DNA of 35,311 nucleotides from a virus. The stretch lies in the IMG/VR virus record IMGVR_UViG_3300035698_006303, positions 1 through 35,311 of that record; one strand, 5' to 3'. A program made the position numbers and the translations under genes. Positions 7,048 through 14,037 of this stretch are shown piece after piece (position 1 is the first letter of the stretch; the number at the start of each line of letters is the position of its first letter). The notes below the pieces were generated by a model that was given only the letters and a program-made list of their open reading frames with translations, did no database searches and had not been told where the DNA came from.

Positions 7048-7614
7048 ATGGCACAGCGAAGCACATTACAAGAATTAAAAAAGAGATTCAAAATAAGAAA
7101 CAATTCAACCATGGATCAATTTGTGAAACAAGTTATTTTGCATACATTTGAACAAATGCAAATTAAAGCTGCTGCTGAAAGCATGTGCAAACAACGAACA
7201 GTAGGAAGCTCTATTCTTGAAATAGATACATTTAATGACTTAATTGAACATTATGCTGCAGTAAGCGGGCCAACTAAAAATAGCGGGTGTCCTGTTGTGC
7301 CAGGACCGGGACATTGTAATTGCAGCCATGCAGAGTCAAGAGTTGTAATGAAATATTTAAAAAGAAAGTATCGACAACATCGAAAAAATATTAGAACGAT
7401 TTTAATATCAACTCATCGACCATATGTAGCTGGTGCTAACATAATTATTGATTCTGGGGTAATCGATGTTGTAGCTTATGACGAACTTCATAATACATAT
7501 GGCAGCAAGAGTGGATTTGAGAAATTAGACACATCGCCCGATGTTCGTCTTTGGACAAAAGACACGATAGAAAAAGATATTGAAAATGAACATATTAAAA
7601 GCTGGTTGAAATGA
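7048..7614 (+). CDS. dCMP-deaminase-like protein lacking the PCxxC zinc motif
   Basis: This encodes 188 residues. The core reads as a cytidine/deoxycytidylate deaminase fold: CNCSHAESRVV with His94-Ala-Glu96, then a strand (TILIST), then a helix ANIIIDSGVIDVVAYDE, the region where the family places P-C-x-x-C. Here that place reads P125-Y-V-A-G129, so both zinc-ligand cysteines are missing. Two cysteines (90 and 92) lie just before HAE and could be alternative ligands. In canonical enzymes the fold converts dCMP to dUMP for dTTP synthesis. Adjacency to a dTMP-kinase-like gene fits this, but activity is doubtful without the motif. It overlaps the polymerase gene by ATGA. Confidence 0.7.
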   Translation: MAQRSTLQELKKRFKIRNNSTMDQFVKQVILHTFEQMQIKAAAESMCKQRTVGSSILEIDTFNDLIEHYAAVSGPTKNSGCPVVPGPGHCNCSHAESRVVMKYLKRKYRQHRKNIRTILISTHRPYVAGANIIIDSGVIDVVAYDELHNTYGSKSGFEKLDTSPDVRLWTKDTIEKDIENEHIKSWLK

Positions 7615-9689
7615 TAAACTTACAAAATAATTTTAAGATTATTGAAGATGTTTCTGAGCTTCCTAACTTGCGAAATAGAAAAGAGTTATTTTGCGATATC
7701 GAATCACAAAGAAATTTCGACAATGATAAAGTGGGTGGAGTTTATCCATACAAAGGCGACAAAATCTGCGGGTTTAGTGTCTCTGTAGATGATATGCCAG
7801 AAGTTTTTTATGTTCCCATTAGACATACTACAGAATGCTCAAATAATCTTCCAGTTAAAAATGTAATGAATTGGGCAAGAGACATGATACAATCTTGTCG
7901 TGACTGGATAAATCATCTTGTTAAATTTGATGCAATGATGTTCGATGTCGGAGACGATGTCAGTTTCGGCGATACTCGTCTCATATGTACTCTTAACATG
8001 TCTAAGCTGGTGTATAGTGATCGTTTTACTTATGGATTAAAACCTCTTTGCGTCGATTGGCTTGATTATGATACAGGCAGCTTGGATAGAGTTAAAGCAT
8101 ATTTAGCAAAAATTAAATCAAAATCATATGCAGATGTTCCAATTGATATTCTTGGAGAATACTGTAATGACGATGTACGGATGAATCGTTTATTGTACAG
8201 ATTCTTACAAAAAGAAATGCAAGCCCGTATAGAAAAATCAGAAGGATTACAAGGTGAAGCAGTAAAACAATTAATAGAAACAGAGATAAAATTAACATCT
8301 GTTCTATTTGATATAGAAAAAGAAGGGCTATGCATTGACGTTGAGGAATGCAAAAAAGAATCTATAAAATCATTGAGAATAATGATTGATGGTGCTGAGA
8401 AGATTCAAGAGGCTACAGGGTTAGATGAGTTTACTAATTCTAATGCTTGTATGCAAGAAATTGTATTAAAACAATTAAAACTTCCTATCTTATCTACGAT
8501 CAAAGAGAAAAATGATACAGGGCAATATGTTGATACAGGGAGGCCGAGTTTCGACAAAGATACGATGAAATTATATAAGAACCATCCATCTGTGACCAGT
8601 GATAAAAAAATACACGATCTTATAGATACAATTACAGCATATCGCACTGAACAGCAATTTAAAAGTTTATTTCTCGATACATTTTTAGAGCTTAATGTTG
8701 ATGGCGTAATTCATCCAAATTATAATCAAACAGTTAGAACCAGTAGATTATCGTGTAGTAAGCCTAATTCGCAGCAACAAAATAGTAGGTCGAAAAAACT
8801 TATTCATCCACATGAAGGCGAAGGATTTATTTCAGACGATTACTCTCAAATTGAATATAGATTAGTTGCTCATTATGCCAATATAGTACGAGCAATAAAA
8901 GCATACAATGAAAATCCAGCAACAGATTATCACAAATGGGTTGCTGCACTTTTAATGATTGAACGAAAACCAGCAAAACAACTAAATTTCGGAATGGTTT
9001 ACGGAGAAGGAAAAGCAGCAGTTACCAGAACATTAGCTACAAATGAGCATATTATTAAAATAATGGGTGATAAAGTAAATGAATTAATTAGCAATGGTTT
9101 ATTAACTTCTGACTTGAGAGTTATGAAATTTAATGAACTTTGCAGAACTCACTCAGAAAGTTCATATGATAAGTATCATAAAACATTACCTGAAATAAAA
9201 GCATTATCGAGAAGAGCGATTCGAGTCGCAACTAAAAGAGGTTTTATTTTTACAGCTTATGGCTATCGAAGATATCTGCCAGGCAGAGCAACTTACAAAG
9301 CATTAAATTCAATAATTCAAGGTTGTGCTGCAGGCATCATAAAAGAAAGAATGGTTGCGATTTCTCCTCGTTATAGCTCAGAGTCCAAACAGTGGGGGTT
9401 AAAAATAAGAGCGAATGTTCACGATGAATTATTAAATGGCGTTCCGCTTGAGAATTTACGAGATCCAAAAATGCATCGATATATTTATAATGTGTTAGAA
9501 TCTCCTGCAGTAAGCTTTAAAGTTCCAATTTTAGTTGGGCTTGGAATCAGTGAAAAGAACTGGAGCGAAGCGGCTGGAGACGAAACGACTATAGAAAATA
9601 ATGGTGAATTAATTACTGGAGAACTAAAAGACTTGAAAATTAAATTTCCAGATGGAAAAGTGGTGTCTGGCAAAATTCGTGAAATATAG
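7611..9689 (+). CDS. polA-like: Family A DNA polymerase with 3'-5' exonuclease domain
   Basis: This encodes 692 residues. The N-terminal proofreading domain has ExoI D29-I-E31, ExoII N101...F106-D107 and ExoIII Y184...D188. The polymerase domain has RLSCSKPNSQQQN, motif A S-D-D-Y-S-Q-I-E around Asp409/410, motif B K456-Q-L-N-F460-G...Y464-G and motif C V-H604-D605-E606. All catalytic residues are present. The 5'-3' exonuclease domain of bacterial PolA is absent and is encoded separately at 16873. The position equivalent to E. coli residue 762 is Phe460. The last 40 residues are a hydrophilic extension. It replicates the phage genome with the primase-helicase at 32711. Confidence 0.95.
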   Translation: MINLQNNFKIIEDVSELPNLRNRKELFCDIESQRNFDNDKVGGVYPYKGDKICGFSVSVDDMPEVFYVPIRHTTECSNNLPVKNVMNWARDMIQSCRDWINHLVKFDAMMFDVGDDVSFGDTRLICTLNMSKLVYSDRFTYGLKPLCVDWLDYDTGSLDRVKAYLAKIKSKSYADVPIDILGEYCNDDVRMNRLLYRFLQKEMQARIEKSEGLQGEAVKQLIETEIKLTSVLFDIEKEGLCIDVEECKKESIKSLRIMIDGAEKIQEATGLDEFTNSNACMQEIVLKQLKLPILSTIKEKNDTGQYVDTGRPSFDKDTMKLYKNHPSVTSDKKIHDLIDTITAYRTEQQFKSLFLDTFLELNVDGVIHPNYNQTVRTSRLSCSKPNSQQQNSRSKKLIHPHEGEGFISDDYSQIEYRLVAHYANIVRAIKAYNENPATDYHKWVAALLMIERKPAKQLNFGMVYGEGKAAVTRTLATNEHIIKIMGDKVNELISNGLLTSDLRVMKFNELCRTHSESSYDKYHKTLPEIKALSRRAIRVATKRGFIFTAYGYRRYLPGRATYKALNSIIQGCAAGIIKERMVAISPRYSSESKQWGLKIRANVHDELLNGVPLENLRDPKMHRYIYNVLESPAVSFKVPILVGLGISEKNWSEAAGDETTIENNGELITGELKDLKIKFPDGKVVSGKIREI

Positions 9690-9694
9690 CGATT

Positions 9695-9763
9695 ATCGCA
9701 TAAATACGAGGCTGCTGGAGGCCCATAGACGGGCGATCTCTGATCTTACGACTAATTATACGC
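9695..9763 (+). repeat. 69-bp duplicated intergenic element, copy A
   Basis: The first 45 bases (9695-9739) are identical to 24561-24605. The following 13 are diverged and the last 11 (TAATTATACGC) are again identical, with equal total length in both copies. ATCGC near the start can pair with GCGAT near base 9736, or GCCC with GGGC nearer the centre. It begins six bases after the polymerase stop codon. The role may be a structured RNA, a protein-binding site or a mobile or recombination site. Confidence 0.8.
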
Positions 9764-9847
9764 TGCATCTCATATAGGCTAAATATGGCGTTTTAAGCCG
9801 ATAGACCTGCGTTTTTAGACTGAAAACAGCGATTCCAAAAATTAATT

Positions 9848-9932
9848 ATCGGACGTAAAGTATTTACAGATATTTTTGCAGAATCAGAATATTTCTCTTT
9901 GCTTTTCGCCAAAATACGTTATACTTTGGGTA
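9848..9932 (+). promoter_or_regulatory. Phage promoter, copy 2 of 4
   Basis: ATCGGACGTAAA starts the upstream part. The core is TTTGCT (9898-9903), a 16-base spacer and TATACT (9920-9925), all within the conserved context TTTCTCTTTGCTTTTCGCC. It lies 35 bases before the Shine-Dalgarno of the 37-codon gene at 9967. The upstream part is slightly longer than in copies 1 and 4. Confidence 0.8.
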
Positions 9933-9966
9933 GATTAAGAAAAGTAATTAAACAAGGAGAATGAAA

Positions 9967-10080
9967 GTGATAGCTAAAAAGAATCAAAACACAAAAGTTA
10001 AAAAAGAAAAGACATGTAATAATTGTATATATGGTTGCAAGTTTTTTAAGCCTTGTAAGTTCTATACAACAAGTGAATAA
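9967..10080 (+). CDS. 37-residue Lys/Cys-rich peptide
   Basis: GGAG (9956-9959) stands seven bases before GTG 9967. The in-frame ATG at 9961 is only one base from the site, so GTG is the likelier start by analogy with the other GGAGAATGAAAATG cassettes. The product has a basic first half, then CNNC, GC and PC cysteines (TCNNCIYGCKFFKPCKF), suggesting a bound metal. Being the first gene behind a strong promoter, it is a candidate early host-interaction peptide. Confidence 0.6.
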   Translation: MIAKKNQNTKVKKEKTCNNCIYGCKFFKPCKFYTTSE

Positions 10081-10085
10081 TTTTA

Positions 10086-10128
10086 CTTTTCATTTTGCTT
10101 TTCGCCAAAATGTGTTATACTTTACACA
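10086..10128 (+). promoter_or_regulatory. Phage promoter, copy 3 of 4 (core only)
   Basis: TTTGCT (10094-10099), a 16-base spacer and TATACT (10116-10121), with the conserved TTTTCGCCAAAAT spacer sequence. The ATCGGACG upstream part found in the other three copies is absent; the promoter starts six bases after the preceding stop codon. It drives the gene at 10166. Confidence 0.75.
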
Positions 10129-10165
10129 GTCAAGGCAATAAAGTAAATAAATAAGGAGAATGAAA

Positions 10166-10324
10166 ATGTCAAGAATAAGATACATTCAGAGCATGAATCG
10201 TTATTACATTTTATTCGAAGATGGTTCAAGAGGCTGGTATTCACAAAGAGCAGTCGAAAATTTATTCTCTAATAGAAATTGGAACGTAGTAAAAGAAAAC
10301 CAGAACCAGTGGTTTTACATATGA
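10166..10324 (+). CDS. 52-residue basic/aromatic protein
   Basis: The start is the second ATG of a GGAGAATGAAAATG cassette (GGAG at 10155-10158). The sequence MSRIRYIQSMNRYYILFEDG, then SRGWYSQRAVENLF suggests a small beta-hairpin followed by a helix, as in short SH3-like or KTSC-type domains. The KTSC comparison is a guess based on the FEDG and helix layout. No enzymatic residues are seen. Confidence 0.6.
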   Translation: MSRIRYIQSMNRYYILFEDGSRGWYSQRAVENLFSNRNWNVVKENQNQWFYI

Positions 10325-10378
10325 TAAATTAGCGTATATCAATGAACGTTTATTGTTTAATTTAGAGGAGGCCATAAA

Positions 10379-10777
10379 ATGGCGAACAAAAATCACAACA
10401 GTAAGAACACAGTGCATACAAATGCACCGGCTGAAAAGCCGAAAACGCCGGTCGTTCCGGCATCAATTGCCGAGCTGAAAGCACTTTCAGCCAACCTCAG
10501 CAAAATTTCAGATGTTCCTGAGACCATGTTAGGCCAGCGAGCAAAATTAGCCCTTGGAATAACAAAGCTTGCTGATCGAATTCACAAAGGCCTTGGTGCT
10601 GCTGCGAAGAAAGCCGAACGCGATGCAGCTAAGAAAGTCCGCGAAGATGCTAAAGTCAAGCGTGACGCAACCAAGAAAGACAAGAAATTGGCAGCCATCG
10701 AAACTCTTAAAGAGAAGCTGGCACAGATGGAAGCTGATGTTGCTCCTGCAGACGACAAGAAGACAGACAAGAAGTAA
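10379..10777 (+). CDS. Ala/Lys-rich coiled-coil protein
   Basis: This encodes 132 residues behind a perfect GAGGAGG site. After a Pro/Asn-rich N-terminus, residues about 29-60 form a helix, and residues 70-118 are a highly charged Ala-Lys-Asp helix (KKAERDAAKKVREDAK) ending in a leucine heptad (LAAIETLKEKLAQMEADV). Composition resembles nucleoid-associated or histone-H1-like proteins, but the acidic residues nearly balance the basic ones. The same ribosome-site context (GGAGGCCATAAAATGGCG) precedes the gene at 12544. Confidence 0.65.
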   Translation: MANKNHNSKNTVHTNAPAEKPKTPVVPASIAELKALSANLSKISDVPETMLGQRAKLALGITKLADRIHKGLGAAAKKAERDAAKKVREDAKVKRDATKKDKKLAAIETLKEKLAQMEADVAPADDKKTDKK

Positions 10778-10827
10778 TTTATTCAGTACAAGTATGACCA
10801 ACTATCATTGTAAATAATGATTATAGC

Positions 10828-10881
10828 AACTTTGCTTAAAACAAGTAACAGACGGTTGAAAACCCGAAGCAAAGTTTTTCG
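10828..10881 (+). terminator. Inverted repeat with T-run (probable terminator)
   Basis: AACTTTGCTT (10828-10837) pairs perfectly with AAGCAAAGTT (10867-10876) across a 29-base loop, and TTT plus C follows. A smaller dyad ATCATT/AATGAT lies at 10804-10821. Both are in the 135-base gap after the coiled-coil gene. The loop is longer than usual, so strength is uncertain. Confidence 0.5.
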
Positions 10882-10912
10882 AAATCATAAATTTATAATC
10901 TGGAGAATAAAA

Positions 10913-11461
10913 ATGAACGACGAAAAGAACATATTAATATCAAGCGAACTGGCTCAAGAATATATTGATTGGGCCAACGGGACAAGTAATTCTGGTATGC
11001 ATATTTGTGATAGACTTGCCAGCGAAATTGAAGAGCAAATTAAAGGCAGAGCAAAATTCGCTATAACTTATGAAAAGAAAATCGCCCATGCGATTCTTGA
11101 CGCACAAAAGATGCACGAAGAAAGTTATGCTATCACTGAATGGGATAATGGTGATGAAATAGCAGGACATTATGAATTAGAAATCGAAGAATGTCTTACA
11201 GCAACTTGTAAGCAACAAGGTCTTTCTGAAAATCTTTGGGCATTGCTTGATTTAGCAATGCACTGGTGGAACGATATTCAACTTTGGGCTGAAGACGTTT
11301 TAGTTGGAAAGAATATATTGGATGAATGTATGTTCGAAAATGCTAAGATGAGAGAGGAAGACAGGATAAAAGGATCTATTCCTTGTTGCGATTCTTCATC
11401 GAAAGAAAAATGTGAACAATGCAGAGATACTGACGATCAAGGCGATTTAAAGAACAGTTAA
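10913..11461 (+). CDS. Hypothetical acidic protein
   Basis: This encodes 182 residues from the ATG at 10913, chosen for the CTGGAGAA site just upstream; the longer frame from 10817 runs through the inverted repeat. It is mainly helical and acidic, with a Trp-rich patch (ENLWALLDLAMHWWNDIQLW) in the middle and a Cys pair near the C-terminus (CCDSSSKEKCEQC) that may bind metal. No family is recognised. Confidence 0.65.
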   Translation: MNDEKNILISSELAQEYIDWANGTSNSGMHICDRLASEIEEQIKGRAKFAITYEKKIAHAILDAQKMHEESYAITEWDNGDEIAGHYELEIEECLTATCKQQGLSENLWALLDLAMHWWNDIQLWAEDVLVGKNILDECMFENAKMREEDRIKGSIPCCDSSSKEKCEQCRDTDDQGDLKNS

Positions 11462-11473
11462 AGGAGAATGAAG

Positions 11474-11746
11474 ATGACTGAAAATCAAAGAGAACAAATT
11501 GTAAACAGAATAAATTACGGAATGACTATAGCCCATAGCCAACAAAGTGAAGATAGAGTCCACCGTCGTCGCGAGCCTTCTGTACAGAACGACAATCTGC
11601 TTTGCGCATGTACTGGTTTAGCGTGCGAAGGCGTTTGTCGAGAGACGCATTTACACAGGCCTCGATACGCGAATCCAATGGCGAAAAAAGATACAGATGT
11701 CAAAAAAAGTTGGGCTGAAAAATGCCCTGAAGCATATAAGAATTAA
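11474..11746 (+). CDS. Small Cys-rich protein
   Basis: This encodes 90 residues from the second ATG of a GGAGAATGAAGATG cassette. The first 45 residues are polar. A segment CACTGLACEGVC (residues about 45-56) carries four cysteines, followed by HLHRPRY, which together could bind zinc. It ends a short unit before promoter copy 4. No function is recognised. Confidence 0.6.
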   Translation: MTENQREQIVNRINYGMTIAHSQQSEDRVHRRREPSVQNDNLLCACTGLACEGVCRETHLHRPRYANPMAKKDTDVKKSWAEKCPEAYKN

Positions 11747-11752
11747 ACGATT

Positions 11753-11827
11753 ATCGGACGTAAAAAATATTTGCAAAATTCGAATTTTTCTCTTTGCTTT
11801 TCGTCAAAATGTGTTATACTTTACATA
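11753..11827 (+). promoter_or_regulatory. Phage promoter, copy 4 of 4
   Basis: ATCGGACGTAAA at 11753, TTTGCT at 11793-11798, a 16-base spacer and TATACT at 11815-11820. It differs from copy 1 at four of 68 positions, although 10 kb away. It drives the 57-codon gene at 11862 and probably the units beyond. Confidence 0.8.
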
Positions 11828-11861
11828 AGAAGAGACAAGTAATTAAACAAGGAGAATGAAA

Positions 11862-12035
11862 ATGGCGACAAAACAAAAGAAAAATCAATTAGTAAAGTGG
11901 ACGAAATTAAGAAGAGGCTCGAAAATTCTCCATAATGGAAGTATAAGAACAGTGGAGATTATCGATAAGCCTAACTGTCACAATTCATTTCCAAAAATTA
12001 CGTTAGATGTTGGAAGTGTTACGGTTTCCCACTAA
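11862..12035 (+). CDS. 57-residue basic protein
   Basis: The start is the second ATG of a GGAGAATGAAAATG cassette (GGAG 11851-11854). The N-terminus is basic (ATKQKKNQLVKWTKLRRGSK), followed by beta-like ILHNGSIRTVEIID and ITLDVGSVTV, which would suit a small barrel such as an SH3 or KOW-like fold. It is directly behind promoter copy 4. The function is unknown. Confidence 0.6.
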   Translation: MATKQKKNQLVKWTKLRRGSKILHNGSIRTVEIIDKPNCHNSFPKITLDVGSVTVSH

Positions 12036-12077
12036 GTTATTTTTCACGAGTATCTTACTAATTCGAGGAGAATGAAA

Positions 12078-12491
12078 ATGTTCGAGAAAATTACTAAGAA
12101 AACACATCCAAGAGAATGGGCGATAATTCTTAAAGCTCTTCCAAGCTATCGTAAACGAAGTGCGTATTTATCGTTTCAAGATAAAGTTTCATTATCTGGA
12201 CGATATTGGGATGGTGGCTCAAGAACAGTTTGGCATATAATAACAGGCAGTTTAGTAAACCAAGTTCCAAGCCGAAGCGATTTTCCATTTACGGCCCCCC
12301 CTGATACTGAAATAGATTTAGCAAATCCAAACGATGGAGCTAAAGTGATGGTTATATCTTCAGGAACATTTTGCGGCAAACCATCAACAGCTCATCTTTA
12401 TCTAAGTGAAAGTAAGGCATTAGAGCAAATCAAGAAAAGCTCTTTAGAAATAATGAATCTCAAAGAATCTGATATAGAAATGATTTTATAA
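12078..12491 (+). CDS. Hypothetical protein
   Basis: This encodes 137 residues from the second ATG of a CGAGGAGAATGAAAATG cassette. It has a mixed alpha/beta composition with a Ser/Gly-rich beta region (SLSGRYWDGGSRTVWHIITG) and a helical C-terminus. No catalytic pattern or known domain is visible. It is followed by the palindrome at 12502. Confidence 0.6.
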   Translation: MFEKITKKTHPREWAIILKALPSYRKRSAYLSFQDKVSLSGRYWDGGSRTVWHIITGSLVNQVPSRSDFPFTAPPDTEIDLANPNDGAKVMVISSGTFCGKPSTAHLYLSESKALEQIKKSSLEIMNLKESDIEMIL

Positions 12492-12501
12492 AAGCGTGAT
12501 T

Positions 12502-12519
12502 CAATAAATCGATTTATTG
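12502..12519 (+). terminator. Perfect 18-bp palindrome (operator or AT-rich terminator)
   Basis: CAATAAATC and GATTTATTG abut to form an 18-bp perfect palindrome 10 bases after a stop codon, followed by TTAATTTTTG. As RNA it folds to a 7-bp AT stem with a TCGA loop before a T-run. As DNA it would be a symmetric protein-binding site upstream of the gene at 12544. Confidence 0.55.
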
Positions 12520-12543
12520 TTAATTTTTGAAGGAGGCCATAAA

Positions 12544-13065
12544 ATGGCGGAAACAGTAAACAAAGTAACTCCAGAGACCGCAGAGAATGCGGAAAACGCG
12601 GAGACCGCAAATGATGCGGAAAACGTAGTAGATGCACCAGATGATGTAGCGAAGAAAAACAGTCGCATAGATTTTCCGATTGCGGAAGCTATGTACAGAG
12701 ACGACGAAGGAAATGTCGTGACAGCAGTTAATGCTGATGGCAAGCTCGTTGCGGTGCCGAAGCCAATCAAAGAAGGTGATGAAATTGTTTATACTGGTTT
12801 TGATTCCAGAAAACATAACGGATTGAAGAAAGATTCATTTGCCAGCATCGCAACATTTTTGCGATATCAAGCTTTGATTGCTCGGATTCGTGCCATTGCT
12901 CTCATTAAAGGAGCAGAGGAGAAGGAGCGTAAAGCCACTAACATCGAAAAGTTTGGCGACGAAGAGACACGCAAGAAGGTCCAGAAAGTTGCCAGAATGA
13001 AAGAGCAGCTTGCTCTTTTAACCAAGCAGCTTGAAGATGACAACGTCGATCTCAGTGAAATATAA
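12544..13065 (+). CDS. Acidic phage protein with repeat-rich N-terminus
   Basis: This encodes 173 residues from the ATG at 12544, set by the GGAGG site at 12530-12534. Residues 9-30 are an imperfect repeat (ETAENAENAETANDAEN), acidic and probably disordered. Residues 40-100 look like a small beta-rich domain (NVVTAVNADGKLVAVPKPIKEGD is one part). The C-terminal 70 residues are a charged coiled coil (KVARMKEQLALLTKQLEDD). Its stop is followed at once by a long two-part hairpin. The function is unknown. Confidence 0.65.
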   Translation: MAETVNKVTPETAENAENAETANDAENVVDAPDDVAKKNSRIDFPIAEAMYRDDEGNVVTAVNADGKLVAVPKPIKEGDEIVYTGFDSRKHNGLKKDSFASIATFLRYQALIARIRAIALIKGAEEKERKATNIEKFGDEETRKKVQKVARMKEQLALLTKQLEDDNVDLSEI

Positions 13066-13067
13066 AC

Positions 13068-13124
13068 TGAAAATCTACCCTACTGAGCAGCCATTCTACC
13101 GCTGCTCAGAGTTGTAGATTTTCA
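13068..13124 (+). terminator. Post-gene hairpin, copy 3 (two-part stem)
   Basis: Outer arms TGAAAATCTAC (13068-13078) and GTAGATTTTCA (13114-13124) pair perfectly over 11 bp. Inside them CTGAGCAG (13083-13090) pairs with CTGCTCAG (13102-13109). The inner stem is identical to that of copy 2 at 3055-3081, while the outer arms differ in sequence. It starts three bases after the stop of the previous gene. Confidence 0.75.
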
Positions 13125-13155
13125 AAAAGAAATGTAATTAATCAGGAGAATGAGA

Positions 13156-13647
13156 ATGAAAGGGCTTGCTAATTACAAAATCACCACAAAAAGACGATTG
13201 AAAAGCATCGCTGAAAGTAAGAAAGTTGATGAAGTTCTTTTAAAACACTATACTTTTATCTTAGAACATTTTGATGAAATGGTTGCCAAACACGACCAAG
13301 AAATTTTTAAGATCGAAGAAGAAAAAGCTGAATTGTTCAAGCAATTTGTCGAAGCACCGCAACTCTTAAAAGAATTAGCACAACATCTTGATGAATTAAC
13401 AAAGACAAAGAAAAATGTCACAGGCCAAGATAGTAAAGTAAAGAAATTTAAAGATTTACGAGAGCGACTTGAAAAATTAACAGCTGAAATGAAAGATGAA
13501 GGAATCGACATCAATGAAGTTGAATCCAAGATAGAAGAAGCGACAAAAGAAGACGAGCGAATAGCAGCAGAAGCAAAAATAGCTGAAGATGAAAGAGTTG
13601 CTAAAATCGAAGCTGAAAAAATAGCTGATGGCACAATGGCACAATGA
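13156..13647 (+). CDS. Coiled-coil protein
   Basis: This encodes 163 residues from the second ATG of an AGGAGAATGAGAATG cassette. Nearly the whole protein is predicted to be long charged helices (EEEKAELFKQF, LRERLEKLTAEMKDEG, then KAEDERVAKIEAEK-like repeats). It probably oligomerises and is otherwise unrecognised. It is the last gene before the hairpin array. Confidence 0.65.
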   Translation: MKGLANYKITTKRRLKSIAESKKVDEVLLKHYTFILEHFDEMVAKHDQEIFKIEEEKAELFKQFVEAPQLLKELAQHLDELTKTKKNVTGQDSKVKKFKDLRERLEKLTAEMKDEGIDINEVESKIEEATKEDERIAAEAKIAEDERVAKIEAEKIADGTMAQ

Positions 13648-13661
13648 GATAATTCTCACGA

Positions 13662-13813
13662 GCTGGTCTGTACCTGCGATACTGAATGCAGTACCATGTA
13701 CCAGCGTTACTGAAGGCAGGTCAAGTACCTGCGATACTGAAGGCAGGTCAAGTACCTGCGATACTGAAGGCAGGTCAAGTACCTGCGATACTGAAGGCCG
13801 GTCAAATACCGGC
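13662..13813 (+). repeat. Tandem hairpin array, 27-bp period, with paired substitutions
   Basis: Units of 27-28 bp run from 13678 (13678-13705, 13706-13732, 13733-13759, 13760-13786, 13787-13813). The typical unit contains GCAGGT-CAAGT-ACCTGC, a 6-bp stem with a 5-base loop. In the last unit both arms changed (GCCGGT / ACCGGC), and an enclosing pair at the left end reads GCTGGT (13662-13667) / ACCAGC (13700-13705). The third stem position is thus A-T, C-G or T-A, always paired. An arm can also pair with that of the next unit across GATACTGAAG. A frame is open through it but has no ribosome site. Confidence 0.85.
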
Positions 13814-14037
13814 TATAGATCTTAGAGATGCTGATGGACTTAAATAGGATCCAGTAGAAGCAACCGCGTCCAGTACATTACGGCGGTTATTAGTTCCCGA
13901 AGGCTGGAATAGGGACGATTTCATTTTCTTCATCCAGAGCGAGGTTCGCCGCCTCATTAGAGGTTACAAAATGACGATTTAAGGGAATCATCCTACTCGC
14001 TAATTTTAACTACAATATAATTTAGGAGATTAAAAAA
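13814..14037 (+). other. Gene-free region with several inverted repeats
   Basis: No convincing frame is seen. Dyads include AACCGC (13862-13867) / GCGGTT (13882-13887), TCCC/GGGA around GAAGGCTGGAATA (about 13895-13915) and GAGG/CCTC (13941-13955). Base composition looks richer in G+C than the flanking genes. Together with the array this makes a 390-base non-coding segment before the ligase unit, a candidate structured RNA or regulatory/replication region. A TATAAT at 14016-14021 lies too close to the next ribosome site to be its promoter. Confidence 0.5.

Noticed and set aside
13628-13825. Open frame of 65 codons over the hairpin array (TEGRSSTCD repeats)
   Set aside because: No ribosome site, starts inside the previous gene, and the paired substitutions fit structure better than protein coding. 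Not excluded completely, because 27 bp is a multiple of three.
13941-13955. T-arm-like hairpin GAGG-TTCGCCG-CCTC suggesting a tRNA
   Set aside because: The loop departs from the T-loop consensus, the stem is only 4 bp, and no acceptor, D or anticodon arm could be assembled around it.
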